Source: Brachyspira pilosicoli (GTDB lineage: Bacteria > Spirochaetota > Brachyspiria > Brachyspirales > Brachyspiraceae). From it: 64,000 bases of DNA. The notes beneath the pieces are model-generated. The model saw only the letters and a list, made by a program, of their open reading frames with translations, made no database searches and was not told the DNA's origin. The position numbers and the translations under genes were made by a program. The stretch is taken from contig NZ_JAWLPU010000004.1 in assembly GCF_036997485.1 (NCBI RefSeq), positions 1 through 64,000 on the forward strand, in the 5' to 3' direction. Below, one piece after another: positions 52,862 through 62,257 of this stretch (position 1 is the first letter of the stretch; each line of letters begins with the position of its first letter).

Positions 52862-55483
52862 ATGTTTAATAATGTTAAAGATAGATTAAGAGAATTAATA
52901 AAAGAACAGTTTTTAATAATAGATGGAGCTACTGGTACAGAACTTCAAAAGAAAGAAATAAAAAAAGAATCTTGGATTATAAACGGCAATAGTATAGAAG
53001 GCTGTAATGAGGTATTAAATATAACAGCTCCTCATATAATGAAAGAAATACACATAGATTATTTGAATGCCAATGCTAATATAATTAAGACTAATAGTTT
53101 TGGGGCTATACCTTGGGTGTTAAGCGAATATGATATTTCTGATAAAGCTTATGAATTAGCGAAAAGTGCAGCATTGATAGCAAATGAAGCAAGAGCGGAG
53201 TATTTAAAAAATCCTAATTCTAAAGGCGATTTAGATAGAGATATTTTTATTGCAGGAAGTTTAGGTCCTGGTGTAAAGCTTCCAAGTTTGGGGCAGATTG
53301 GTTTTGATGAGATGTATAGCGGTTATACTTTAGCTGCAAGAGGCTTAATAGATGGAGGAGTTGACATAATACTTCTTGAAACGGCCCAAGATGTTTTGCA
53401 ATTAAAGGCGGCAATATTAGCAGTTAATGATACGGCTACAAAATTAAATAAAGATGTTCCAATAATGGTTTCTGTAACAATAGAAAAAGAAGGCACAATG
53501 CTTTTGGGTACAGATATAGAAACAGCATATACAATACTTTCAAATTTGAATATATTTTCTATAGGCATGAACTGCGGCACAGGTCCAGATATGGCAATGC
53601 AGCATATAAAAAAACTTTCAGAAATATCTTGTATGCCAATATCAATACACAGCAATGCAGGTCTTCCAGAAAACAGAGACGGAAAAGCATATTATAGTAT
53701 GACACCAGAAGAATTTGCTGATATTAACAGTAAGTTTTTTGGTTTTAATGGTCTTGCTTTTATAGGAGGCTGCTGCGGAACTACTCCTAAACACATAGAA
53801 TCATTAGCAAAAAAAGTTAAAGGAGTAAGACCTAAAAAAGCAGCATTAGAAAAACAACGACCTTATATAGCAAGCTTATTTAATTCTGTTAGTATTAAAC
53901 AAAAGCCTGCTCCTTTAATGATAGGGGAAAGAAGTAATGCAAGCGGAAGTAAAATATTTAGAGAACTTATGATAGCAGGGGATATGGACGGTATGCTTGA
54001 TGTTGGTATAAAGCAGGTTAAGTCTGGAAGTCATGCTATAGATGTTAATGCTGCTTGGGCTGGACGTGATGAAATAGAAGATATTACAAAAATTATTTCT
54101 GCTTATGTTAAACAGATTTCTTTGCCTTTAGTTATTGATGCTATAAAGCCAAATGTAATAGAGGCAGCTTTAAAAGTATATGGAGGAAAACCTATAATAA
54201 ATTCTGCTAACATGGAGCAAGGAGAAGAGAAATTTGATGCTATATGCTCTTTAGCAAAAAGATACGGAGCTTCTATTATGCTTCTTACTATAGACGAAAA
54301 ATCAATGGCTTTTACTTGCGAAGATAAATTGAGAATGGCTGAGAGAATGTATGAGCGTGCAGTTAATGTTCATAAAATACTTCCTCATGATATAATATTT
54401 GACCCTCTTACATTTACGCTTGCAAGCGGTGATGAAAAAAGTTTTTTATCAGGTATTCAAACACTTAATGCCATTAAAGAATTATCTAAAAAATATCCTG
54501 AATGTTCTATAAGTTTAGGGGTATCAAATATTTCTTTTGGTCTTAAAGAAGAGGCAAGAAAGGTTATGAATTCAGTATTTTTGTATGAAGCTGTTAATTG
54601 CGGGCTTACTATGGCTATAGTCAATGTAGCACAAATATTTCCGCTTTCAAAAATAGATGAAAAAGAAGTAGAATTGGCAAAGGATTTAATATACAATAAA
54701 AGTAATACTAAAGAACCTTTAATAAATTATATAAATCATTTTTCTGATAAAAAAGAAGATATTGCAAAAGAAAAGAATGATATCAAAAAGCCTTTGAGAG
54801 AGGCTATAAGAGATGCTATGCTTGACGGTGAGTGGAAAGATATGCAAAACTTACTAAAAGAGGCTAAAGAAAATAGTGAAGAGTTTGGAGGGGAAAAAAA
54901 GTTTGCACAGGCTATAATTGATGAGATACTTCTTCCTACTATGGCAGATATTGGTGTTAAGTTTGGGGAGGGAAGTATACAGCTTCCTTTTGTTTTGGGG
55001 GCTGCTGAGGTGATGAAAAAGAGTGTTGATTTTCTTTCTGAATTTTTAGAGAAAAAGAAACAAGAAAAAACTGCTAAAATAATACTTGGTACAGTGGCAG
55101 GAGATGTGCATGATGTGGGTAAGAATTTAGTTGAAATAATAATAAAAAATAATGGATTTGAAACTGTGAATCTTGGAACGAAAGTGCCTATAGAGAAATT
55201 TATAGAGGCGTATCATGAGCATAATGCTGATTGTATAGGAATGTCTGGGCTTTTGGTAAAATCTACAGAAGTGATGAAAGATAATTTAGCGTATATTAGA
55301 GATAAGGGCTTAAAAATACCTATACTTTTAGGGGGCGCTGCTTTAACTAAAGACTTTGTTGAAAACGCTTGCAAAAAAGTTTATGGAGATAGCGGCAAAA
55401 TATTTTATTGTAAAGATGGTTTTGATGATATTGTAGCGATAAAAGAGATAATAGCCGACAGAGATAAAGAAAATAATAATTAA
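52862..55483 (+). CDS. metH: Cobalamin-dependent methionine synthase MetH, catalytic part
   Basis: An 873-residue enzyme moving a methyl group from methyltetrahydrofolate to homocysteine. Domains: homocysteine-binding barrel (1-320) with DGATGTELQ and the zinc cysteines MNCG and GGCCGTTP; pterin barrel (about 330-600, GERSNASGS, DVNAAW); B12 cap (about 640-715); B12-binding domain with GDVHDVGKN near residue 750. The final ~330-residue reactivation domain of standard MetH is absent, but the next gene encodes it. Start set at ATG 52862 behind GGAG; the frame is open to 52811. Confidence 0.93.
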   Translation: MFNNVKDRLRELIKEQFLIIDGATGTELQKKEIKKESWIINGNSIEGCNEVLNITAPHIMKEIHIDYLNANANIIKTNSFGAIPWVLSEYDISDKAYELAKSAALIANEARAEYLKNPNSKGDLDRDIFIAGSLGPGVKLPSLGQIGFDEMYSGYTLAARGLIDGGVDIILLETAQDVLQLKAAILAVNDTATKLNKDVPIMVSVTIEKEGTMLLGTDIETAYTILSNLNIFSIGMNCGTGPDMAMQHIKKLSEISCMPISIHSNAGLPENRDGKAYYSMTPEEFADINSKFFGFNGLAFIGGCCGTTPKHIESLAKKVKGVRPKKAALEKQRPYIASLFNSVSIKQKPAPLMIGERSNASGSKIFRELMIAGDMDGMLDVGIKQVKSGSHAIDVNAAWAGRDEIEDITKIISAYVKQISLPLVIDAIKPNVIEAALKVYGGKPIINSANMEQGEEKFDAICSLAKRYGASIMLLTIDEKSMAFTCEDKLRMAERMYERAVNVHKILPHDIIFDPLTFTLASGDEKSFLSGIQTLNAIKELSKKYPECSISLGVSNISFGLKEEARKVMNSVFLYEAVNCGLTMAIVNVAQIFPLSKIDEKEVELAKDLIYNKSNTKEPLINYINHFSDKKEDIAKEKNDIKKPLREAIRDAMLDGEWKDMQNLLKEAKENSEEFGGEKKFAQAIIDEILLPTMADIGVKFGEGSIQLPFVLGAAEVMKKSVDFLSEFLEKKKQEKTAKIILGTVAGDVHDVGKNLVEIIIKNNGFETVNLGTKVPIEKFIEAYHEHNADCIGMSGLLVKSTEVMKDNLAYIRDKGLKIPILLGGAALTKDFVENACKKVYGDSGKIFYCKDGFDDIVAIKEIIADRDKENNN

Positions 55484-55500
55484 AGGATATAAGTCTATCA

Positions 55501-56313
55501 ATGCCTGAAATAAATCACAAAAATCATGAACATCATATAAATAAACCTCCTTTCTACGGAAGAAAAGTTTTTGAGTTTAATAAACAAATAGAAAAAGAAG
55601 CCTTTGATATGATTAATAAAATTAGGCTTTTTAGAGTGGGGTTTGGATATTCTGCAAAAAATCAGGATATGGAAAAATATAATGAGATGATTAAAACAAA
55701 AGTAGAGCCAAAATATGAGGAGATGAAAAATAATATTATAGAAAATAATTTGCTTGAGCCTGTAATGATTTATGGATTTTATAAAACTGTTACAGAGAAT
55801 GACAAACTTTATATATATGATGTTGATTATAATACAAGCGAATTAAAAAATGAAAAAATAGAAATTCCTTTAGAACGAATGGAGAAAGAGCCTTACAATT
55901 CTATAGTTGATTTTTTTGACAAAGATGAAGATACTATTGGTTTTACTCTTGTAAGTCTTGGAACAAAATTCCATCAATATTTAAAAGGATTATATGATAG
56001 TGATGAATATAAAGAGTATTATTTTTATAATGCATTGGGTACAAATATCATAGAGAATTATGTTGATATACTTCAAAACTATATGGACAATTTACTTAAC
56101 TTAAAAAACAACGGCAAAAGAAAGCATGTAGGATGCAGATATTCTTTTGGTTATAAGGCACTTAGTAATATGTACGGCAACAAAATAATATTTAATCAAT
56201 TAAAACCAGAAGAGTTTAATGTAACACTTACAGAAAGCTATATGATGGAGCCTGAACTTGGCACTTGTGCAATAGTATCATTTTGCGAAGAGTCTTACTA
56301 TTTTGCTAATTAA
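55501..56313 (+). CDS. Separate MetH reactivation (AdoMet-binding) domain protein
   Basis: A 270-residue protein 17 bp after metH. Its start, PPFYGRKVFEFN, and its end, RYSFGYKALSNMYGNK ... VTLTESYMMEPELGTC, follow the pattern of the MetH C-terminal activation domain (RPxPGYPAC-P-x-H ... LTESxAMxPxxS). That domain binds S-adenosylmethionine and remethylates oxidised cob(II)alamin. Sequence is divergent, so the assignment rests on motif order plus position right behind a metH lacking this domain. Similar two-protein arrangements are known, for example in Thermotoga. Confidence 0.8.
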   Translation: MPEINHKNHEHHINKPPFYGRKVFEFNKQIEKEAFDMINKIRLFRVGFGYSAKNQDMEKYNEMIKTKVEPKYEEMKNNIIENNLLEPVMIYGFYKTVTENDKLYIYDVDYNTSELKNEKIEIPLERMEKEPYNSIVDFFDKDEDTIGFTLVSLGTKFHQYLKGLYDSDEYKEYYFYNALGTNIIENYVDILQNYMDNLLNLKNNGKRKHVGCRYSFGYKALSNMYGNKIIFNQLKPEEFNVTLTESYMMEPELGTCAIVSFCEESYYFAN

Positions 56314-56315
56314 AA

Positions 56316-57239
56316 TTATATATTTTTAAGTAAATCCACCACAAACTCGTAGTTGTTTAGGCTCATTATATGAATTTTTTTATGTATCTTTAGCATGTCT
56401 TCAAAAAGTTTAGATGATAACTCTGTTGCTGTTTTCCTCTCTTCTTCTTCTGATTTGTCGCTTGCTTTTTTTAGTTTATTTAGCCATTTCTCTGGTATGT
56501 ATGAACCTGATAATTTATAATATATAAAATAGGCAGTTTTATAAGTTAATACAGGGAAAAATCCAGGCACTAATATAGGTTTTTCTTTTAATGGCAATTC
56601 ATCAATACAGTTTAATAAGAACTCTAATCTTTCAACTTCGTATATTGGCTGAGTAAATATTGCCTTAACTCCAGAATTAGCTTTTTTAGCGAGTCTTACT
56701 TTTAAGCTGTCATCATTTTTAGCATAACTATTTATTACACAAAAAGGATATATTGGTTTTAATGGCTCTTTAAAAGAAAACTCTCCTAAACTTTTTGATT
56801 TATTTAAATTTTTTATTATGTCTATTAATAAATTGGAGTTGCCTTCAAATACACCTTTAGCTTGTTTTTGATTTCCATTAGCTATAGCATCGCCTGTAAC
56901 AGCAAGTATCATTCTTATATCAAAATAATTAGCACCTATTAAATCATTTTGTAAAGCTATAGAGTTTTTATCACGCATTGTTTGTGTTGCAATGAATGGT
57001 TTGTTATTATTTAATTTTTGTTGAAGCTGTATTGATGCTAATATTGGAGATATTTTTATGTTTGCAAATGGAGAATCGGTTACAACAAAGGCATCTACAT
57101 AATTTTGTATATTAGAATTATTTATTTTCTCTTCTATATAGCTTAAATCATATTTTGCTTGAGGAGATATTTCGAGAGTAAAAGTATACTCATTGTTATT
57201 TTCTAATTTTTTTATAAAATTTTCTACATAATTATTCAT
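56316..57239 (-). CDS. metF: Methylenetetrahydrofolate reductase-family protein
   Basis: A 307-residue TIM-barrel protein of the MTHFR family: FTLEISPQAKYDL (Glu in position of the catalytic Glu), FVVTDSPFANIKISP, FIATQTMRDKN, ILAVTGDAIANG, VKAIFTQPIYEVE and ILVPGFFPVLT. It would supply methyltetrahydrofolate to MetH. Convergent with the MetH partner gene, 2 bp apart. It is somewhat divergent from E. coli MetF (TGD is LTGD in many), but the barrel motif order is complete. Confidence 0.85.
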   Translation of the reverse strand: MNNYVENFIKKLENNNEYTFTLEISPQAKYDLSYIEEKINNSNIQNYVDAFVVTDSPFANIKISPILASIQLQQKLNNNKPFIATQTMRDKNSIALQNDLIGANYFDIRMILAVTGDAIANGNQKQAKGVFEGNSNLLIDIIKNLNKSKSLGEFSFKEPLKPIYPFCVINSYAKNDDSLKVRLAKKANSGVKAIFTQPIYEVERLEFLLNCIDELPLKEKPILVPGFFPVLTYKTAYFIYYKLSGSYIPEKWLNKLKKASDKSEEEERKTATELSSKLFEDMLKIHKKIHIMSLNNYEFVVDLLKNI

Positions 57240-57419
57240 TTAATATATGATATTATATAATAGAAAAAAGTCAAACTTAATTGTTACTTAGTTGCATATT
57301 ATTTATCAAATATACAATTCTATTTTTTATTACAAATATTCAGATAAAATCGTGGATTTATAAATAAAATTTTCTATAATTAAATTAATAACTATGCAAT
57401 AATCGTATTTTTTTATTTA

Positions 57420-57447
57420 TTGTCTATTTGTTAATTTATAGTAAAAT
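57420..57447 (+). promoter_or_regulatory. Predicted sigma-70 promoter for the MATE gene
   Basis: TTGTCT (57420-57425), 16 bp, TAAAAT (57442-57447), about 30 bp before the ATG. Confidence 0.5.
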
Positions 57448-57477
57448 ATATTACATTTAAATATTGGTAAATTATAT

Positions 57478-58857
57478 ATGACAGATAAAACAATTAAGCA
57501 AGAGAAAAAATATAAATACTTAACTCAATCTAATATAGAACCATTAATTATAAAAATGGCTATTCCTACCATTATTAGTATGCTTACAACATCATTTTAT
57601 AATATGGCAGATACTTTTTTTGTAAGTAAAATCAATACTCAATCTACAGCTGCTGTTGGAATAGTATTTTCTATGATGGCTATAATACAGGCTATTGGTT
57701 TTTTCTTTGGGCATGGTTCTGGTAATTACATTTCTATTAAATTAGGTGCTAAAGATACTCTTGAAGCTTCTAAAATGGCTGCTACTGGTTTTGTATCTGC
57801 TATGATAGTTGGTTTTATTATATTGATATTTGGAATTATTTTTATAAATCCTTTAGCTCATATCTTAGGCTCTACAAATACAATATTACCATATTCAAAA
57901 ATCTATATGAAATATATTTTAATAGGGGCACCATATATGACTGCTTCTATTGTGCTTAATAATCAATTAAGGCTTCAAGGTAATGCTTTGTTTGCAATGA
58001 TAGGTTTAATAAGCGGTGCTGTAATTAATATAATATTAGACCCTCTTTTTATTTTTTATTTTGATATGGGAATAAAAGGTGCTGCTGTAGGTACTATAAT
58101 AAGTCAATTTATAAGTTTCTGTGTATTATTAATTGGCTCAAATGTATGGGGTACACTTCCTATTAAGTTAAAAGATTTTTCTCCTAGTTTAGAAAAATAT
58201 AAGGCTATAATTGTTGGAGGGCTTCCTAGTCTTTGCAGACAAAGCATATCAAGTTTTTCAACTGCCTTTTTAAATACATCTGCTTCATTTTTTGGAGATG
58301 CTGCAATAGCTGCTATGTCTATAGTAAATAGGGTGGCTATGTTTTCTAATTCTGCAATTATAGGTTTTGGTCAAGGGTTTCAGCCTGTATGCGGCTTTAA
58401 TTATGGGGCAAGAAAATATGATAGAGTTATAAAAGCTTTTTATTTTTGTGTAAAAGTTTCAACTATTGTGCTTATAATGTTTGCATTTATTATTTTTACT
58501 AACTCTCATTCAATAGTTAATCTTTTTAATAAAGAAGATGCAGCATTATTTTCTGTTGCAAATAGTGCTTTACGCTATCAAGCATTAACTCTTCCTTTGT
58601 GGGGGATTATAACTTTATCTAGTATGATTCTTCAAACTACCAGAAAAACAATAAGAGCTTCAATATTAGCTTTGGCAAAACAGGGTATATTTTTTATACC
58701 AATAGTTTATATATTGCCAAAGTTTTTAGGATTGCTTGGTATAGAAATAGCTCAGCCTTTGGCAGATTTATTTACTTTTATTATATCAATACCTTTGGGG
58801 TATAGTATAATAAAAGAAATGAAAATAGAACTAAAAAACAATGTGAAAATAACTTAA
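57478..58857 (+). CDS. MATE-family multidrug/cation antiporter
   Basis: A 459-residue membrane protein with twelve helices in two six-helix halves. Family features: PTIISMLTTSFYNMADTFFVSKI at the start, GHGSGNYISIKLGAKD, and in the second half GFGQGFQPVCGFNYGARKYDR. Exports cationic compounds using Na+ or H+ gradients. Substrate unknown. Single-gene unit; weak ribosome-binding site, own promoter. Confidence 0.92.
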   Translation: MTDKTIKQEKKYKYLTQSNIEPLIIKMAIPTIISMLTTSFYNMADTFFVSKINTQSTAAVGIVFSMMAIIQAIGFFFGHGSGNYISIKLGAKDTLEASKMAATGFVSAMIVGFIILIFGIIFINPLAHILGSTNTILPYSKIYMKYILIGAPYMTASIVLNNQLRLQGNALFAMIGLISGAVINIILDPLFIFYFDMGIKGAAVGTIISQFISFCVLLIGSNVWGTLPIKLKDFSPSLEKYKAIIVGGLPSLCRQSISSFSTAFLNTSASFFGDAAIAAMSIVNRVAMFSNSAIIGFGQGFQPVCGFNYGARKYDRVIKAFYFCVKVSTIVLIMFAFIIFTNSHSIVNLFNKEDAALFSVANSALRYQALTLPLWGIITLSSMILQTTRKTIRASILALAKQGIFFIPIVYILPKFLGLLGIEIAQPLADLFTFIISIPLGYSIIKEMKIELKNNVKIT

Positions 58858-58924
58858 TTATTGAAATTTAACAATAATATATTTTTACAGTTTTATTTTA
58901 TATGATGTAATTGTATGTAATGTT

Positions 58925-58952
58925 TTGACAATTTAACATTATAATGTATAAT
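58925..58952 (+). promoter_or_regulatory. Consensus sigma-70 promoter of the HEAT/MinD-type pair
   Basis: TTGACA (58925-58930), 16 bp, TATAAT (58947-58952), consensus in both hexamers, giving a leader of about 30 nt. Confidence 0.8.
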
Positions 58953-58988
58953 TTATTAGAATAATAATATAGATTTGCGGAATTATAG

Positions 58989-59183
58989 ATGAGAGAAATA
59001 TTTTTACGATTAGAAAGTGAGAATGTTGAAAAGAGATTAGAAGCCCTTGATGAGTTAGCAAAACAAGTATCTGTTGCCGACAAGAAAGCTGTAATTAAAG
59101 TATTAAAAGAGCATATATTAGATTGGGATGAAGATGTTAGGGTTAAAGTTGCTCATCTATTAAAAATATATATGGAGAAATAA
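58989..59183 (+). CDS. Small HEAT-like protein coupled to a MinD-type ATPase
   Basis: A 64-residue protein of two to three amphipathic helices with a HEAT-like pattern (LESENVEKRLEALDELAKQV, LDWDEDVRVKVAHLL). Too short to form a full solenoid, so it probably caps or binds its partner. It ends 3 bp before the ATPase gene, whose ribosome-binding site (GGAG) lies in its last codons, and shares a consensus promoter with it. No named family recognised. Confidence 0.65.
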   Translation: MREIFLRLESENVEKRLEALDELAKQVSVADKKAVIKVLKEHILDWDEDVRVKVAHLLKIYMEK

Positions 59184-59186
59184 TAT

Positions 59187-59984
59187 ATGGCGAGAATAAT
59201 ATCTTTTTCTAGTGGAAAAGGTGGAGCTGGAAAAACTTTATGTTCCGTCAATTTTGCCAGCGAATTAGTTTCCAAAGGTTATAAAGTATTAGTTTTTGAT
59301 ATAGATATTAATTGTTCTAATGTTTTTATATTATTGCAGGTAAAGCCTCAGTCTAAATTACAGCAATATTTTGAAGGAAATATTACTTTAAAAGATTGTA
59401 TATTGAATAGCCCTTTTAATATAGATGTTATTAGTGCGGGAGTTAATATACAAAAACTTCTTCCATTTGAAAGTGATTTTTATTTATCAAAGCTTGCTAA
59501 TGATTTAAAAGCTTTGTCTGAGGAATATGATTATGTTATTATAGATTATGCTGCGGGAATAACACAATCTATGATAAAGTTCTATGAGATTTCTGATGAC
59601 ATTATATTAATTGCTAACCCTGAAATAACTTCTCTTACCGATTTATATAGACTTATAAAAATGATATGTTCTGACAAAATTACAGAAAAGATTTATTTGA
59701 TAGTAAATAAAGTAAAAAATATAGATTGGGCTGTTAATTTGTATAAAGAGATAAAAAAAGTTGTTGATAAGTTTGAACTTAATATAGAGCTTAATTTACT
59801 TGGACCAATATTATTTGATGAAGAAAAAGTAATGATGTCTATTCAAAAACGTACTCCATTAATAATTCTCTATCCTAAAACTCCTATAAAAGGCGGATTT
59901 TCTTTAGCTGTTACAAGATATTTATATGATATAGGTGAGATGAAAGATGATAATAAAGATAAAACTTTTGTAGATTTCTTTTAA
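59187..59984 (+). CDS. MinD/FlhG-type ParA-family ATPase
   Basis: A 265-residue deviant Walker P-loop ATPase: SGKGGAGKTLCSVN (residues 8-21), FDIDINCSNVF switch, YVIIDYAAGITQSMIKFYEI (the FlhG-like DxxAGI motif), and ANPEITSLTDLYRLIKMI. This last block is most like FlhG/MinD proteins that position flagella or other polar structures. It is not next to flhF or flagellar genes here, so the cargo is unknown. The C-terminus lacks an obvious amphipathic membrane-targeting helix. Coupled to the small HEAT-like gene. Confidence 0.85.
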   Translation: MARIISFSSGKGGAGKTLCSVNFASELVSKGYKVLVFDIDINCSNVFILLQVKPQSKLQQYFEGNITLKDCILNSPFNIDVISAGVNIQKLLPFESDFYLSKLANDLKALSEEYDYVIIDYAAGITQSMIKFYEISDDIILIANPEITSLTDLYRLIKMICSDKITEKIYLIVNKVKNIDWAVNLYKEIKKVVDKFELNIELNLLGPILFDEEKVMMSIQKRTPLIILYPKTPIKGGFSLAVTRYLYDIGEMKDDNKDKTFVDFF

Positions 59985-60132
59985 TGTTTAATAAGATTCA
60001 ATACTTGTAAATTATAATAAAAAAAACAAAATTAGTATTAAAGCAATATTTTTGTATGTGTATTCTATGCAATAATTTTTAAAAAAAATAAATCAAATGA
60101 ATAGTTAAAAAAATATATTTAAGGAGTTTTAT

Positions 60133-60864
60133 ATGTATTTGAGAAAGATAATAGCACATAGAGGATTTTCTTATGAGTACCCTGAAAACACTATGTTGGC
60201 ATTTCAAAAAGCAATAGAACTTGGAGTAAAATGTATAGAAACAGATGTAACCATATTAAAAGATGGAACACTTGTATTATTTCATGATTATGAAACTAAA
60301 TACCATACAGACTTTGACGGTGTTATAAATGATTTGGACTATGATGCGATACAGAGAATAGATGCGGGCTCTTGGAAAAATGAAAAGTTTAAAAATATTA
60401 GAATACCTACTTTACAAGAATTAATAGATTTATGTAAGAAAACAAATACTGTAATAAATTTAGAATTAAAAGGCGAGATTTCAAAGAATGAAAAAGATAG
60501 CATAGTAGAAAATACTGTAAAAACTGTAGCTGATAAAAAGGCAGAAGATTTAGTATTTTATTCAAGTTTTGAATTTGATATGCTTAGAACACTAAAAAAA
60601 ATATCAAAACACTCAAAATTTGGAATATTACTTTGGGAAGAAACAAATCATTGGAAAGATATAGCAGATGAATTAAAACCTCAGTCTATGCATTTATATG
60701 ATAAAACTATAAATAAAGAATTGGCTAAAAATATTAAAAATGAAGGGTATGAACTTTATATATATACTGTAAATTCTATAGAACTTGCTAATGAACTTTA
60801 TTCTATGGGAGTAGATGGAGTATTTACAGATATGCCTAATATATTTGATAAAAAATTATACTAA
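60133..60864 (+). CDS. Glycerophosphodiester phosphodiesterase
   Basis: A 243-residue TIM-barrel phosphodiesterase of the UgpQ type. IAHRGFSYEYPENTMLAFQKA and ETDVTILKDGTLVLFHD carry the catalytic His and metal-binding Glu/Asp; LELKG and YTVNSIELANELYSMGVDGVFTD close the barrel. Cytosolic (no signal peptide). Splits glycerophosphodiesters into glycerol 3-phosphate and alcohol. RBS AAGGAG. Followed by a terminator. Confidence 0.93.
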   Translation: MYLRKIIAHRGFSYEYPENTMLAFQKAIELGVKCIETDVTILKDGTLVLFHDYETKYHTDFDGVINDLDYDAIQRIDAGSWKNEKFKNIRIPTLQELIDLCKKTNTVINLELKGEISKNEKDSIVENTVKTVADKKAEDLVFYSSFEFDMLRTLKKISKHSKFGILLWEETNHWKDIADELKPQSMHLYDKTINKELAKNIKNEGYELYIYTVNSIELANELYSMGVDGVFTDMPNIFDKKLY

Positions 60865-60878
60865 AAAATTATAAATAA

Positions 60879-60918
60879 AAAAGGAGGTAATTTAAGAATA
60901 ACTTATTTACCTCCTTCA
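60879..60918. terminator. Bidirectional terminator between GDPD and Spy-like genes
   Basis: Perfect stem AAGGAGGTAA (60881-60890) / TTACCTCCTT (60907-60916) with A-run before and T-rich after. The genes on both sides converge on it. Confidence 0.85.
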
Positions 60919-60935
60919 ATATAATTATATAAATA

Positions 60936-61415
60936 TTATCTATAGTAATAATATCTCATTCTATATGAGTTTAATTGAGTTAATTGTTCATCTGTAAGAA
61001 CATCTAAAACAGCAACGTCTTTTTCTATTCTAAGATAATCAATTTCTTTTTCTAAATCTTTTCTTTGACTTATTAAATCTTTTATTAAGTTTAAGTCTAA
61101 ATCAATTTTTTCTCTTTCAAGCTTGAATTTATAATCAATACTTCTTTTTTGATATTCTAAATCATTGATTTTTAATTCATATTCATAAGATATTTGACCC
61201 ATTTCTTCAAGCTGAGCATCTGTTAAATATATACCGGCATTTCTGCACATTCTGTATATATCACCTCTAGGACCTCCCATAGCCCTTGGCATAGCTCTTT
61301 CTCTCGGACCTGGTGCAGGCGGAACATCACCACCTCTTGGAGCAGGCGGCTGAGCAAATGCTAATGCTGATACTAATGTTAATATTAATGTAGATAATAA
61401 TAATTTTGATTTCAT
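60936..61415 (-). CDS. Spy/CpxP-like periplasmic protein
   Basis: A 159-residue exported protein: signal peptide ending SALAFA-QPP, a Pro/Gly/Arg-rich segment (22-52), then a helical region with two LTxxQ-type motifs, LTDAQLEEM (about 66) and LTDEQLTQL (about 143), typical of Spy/CpxP chaperone-like proteins, separated by a long charged helix. Envelope stress roles are known in the family; none is shown here. RBS AGGAG. Confidence 0.8.
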   Translation of the reverse strand: MKSKLLLSTLILTLVSALAFAQPPAPRGGDVPPAPGPRERAMPRAMGGPRGDIYRMCRNAGIYLTDAQLEEMGQISYEYELKINDLEYQKRSIDYKFKLEREKIDLDLNLIKDLISQRKDLEKEIDYLRIEKDVAVLDVLTDEQLTQLNSYRMRYYYYR

Positions 61416-61609
61416 TTCTAATAACTCCTGTTTTGTTTTTGTATTATATTAGACGAAGTTACAGCCATGAAAGTTCCCTATTTATAATTAAAAATACAAT
61501 TATTTTTATAAAGTTATATATAAAATGTTGATTTTTTTATGTATTAAATTATCATTATTATATAATAAATTATAATTTATTAAATTTTTTATAGCGGAGT
61601 ATATAAATT

Positions 61610-62140
61610 ATGGGTAAATTAGGAAGAGTTTTATGGTTAGTATTTGGTATATTACTTATTATATCAGGCATAGCTACTATATTTAATCCGGCTGAAACAG
61701 TATTGTTGTTAGCATATATAATAGGCTTTTTAACAATATTTTCTGGTATAAGCACTATATTTTATTTTTTCAGTTTAAGGCATTTATCAAGTTCACTTTT
61801 AATTTTAGCAGATGGTATAATATCAACTATATGTGGTATTATAATCATATCTAATCTCACAATCAGCGGTGCATTTATACCATATATGGTTTCATTTTTT
61901 GTAATAGTGAGAGGAGTTATTGCTATATCTTCTTCTATAGAATTAAAAAAAGAGGGTTACAGTAAATGGGGACTCTCATTATTTAGCGGAGTATTAACTT
62001 TATTAGCTGGAATTGTGTTAGCATTCAATCCTATACTTGGAGCTGTTTATGTTAGTGTAGTTATTGGAGTTGGTTTAATACTTTATGGTATTGTTACTTT
62101 GCAGCTTTGGTTTGCTTATGGTAATTTTTTTAGAGATTAA
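61610..62140 (+). CDS. HdeD/DUF308-family membrane protein
   Basis: A 176-residue protein with six hydrophobic helices arranged as three tandem helix pairs (LWLVFGILLIISGIATIFNP; SSLLILADGIISTICGIIII; GLSLFSGVLTLLAGIVLAFNP), the DUF308/HdeD pattern where each pair ends with a F-N-P or similar turn. HdeD supports acid resistance in E. coli at high cell density; the general role is unknown. RBS GGAG. Stands alone. Confidence 0.85.
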   Translation: MGKLGRVLWLVFGILLIISGIATIFNPAETVLLLAYIIGFLTIFSGISTIFYFFSLRHLSSSLLILADGIISTICGIIIISNLTISGAFIPYMVSFFVIVRGVIAISSSIELKKEGYSKWGLSLFSGVLTLLAGIVLAFNPILGAVYVSVVIGVGLILYGIVTLQLWFAYGNFFRD

Positions 62141-62193
62141 TAATCAAATTTAACAAAAATATAAATAAAAAAAATATTAATTTACTAATTGAT

Positions 62194-62241
62194 AAAAAAT
62201 AATATTGTTGTATAGTATTACTAATAACAATATTATTTTTT
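62194..62241. terminator. 16-bp perfect inverted repeat, terminator-like, overlapping a promoter for acn
   Basis: Arms AAAAAATAATATTGTT (62194-62209) and AACAATATTATTTTTT (62226-62241), 16-nt loop, ending in a T-run. It can terminate the DUF308 gene. A promoter TTGATA (62189-62194), 16 bp, TATAGT (62211-62216) overlaps it, with the -10 in the loop. Confidence 0.65.
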
Positions 62242-62257
62242 TATTTTGAGGGAAAGT

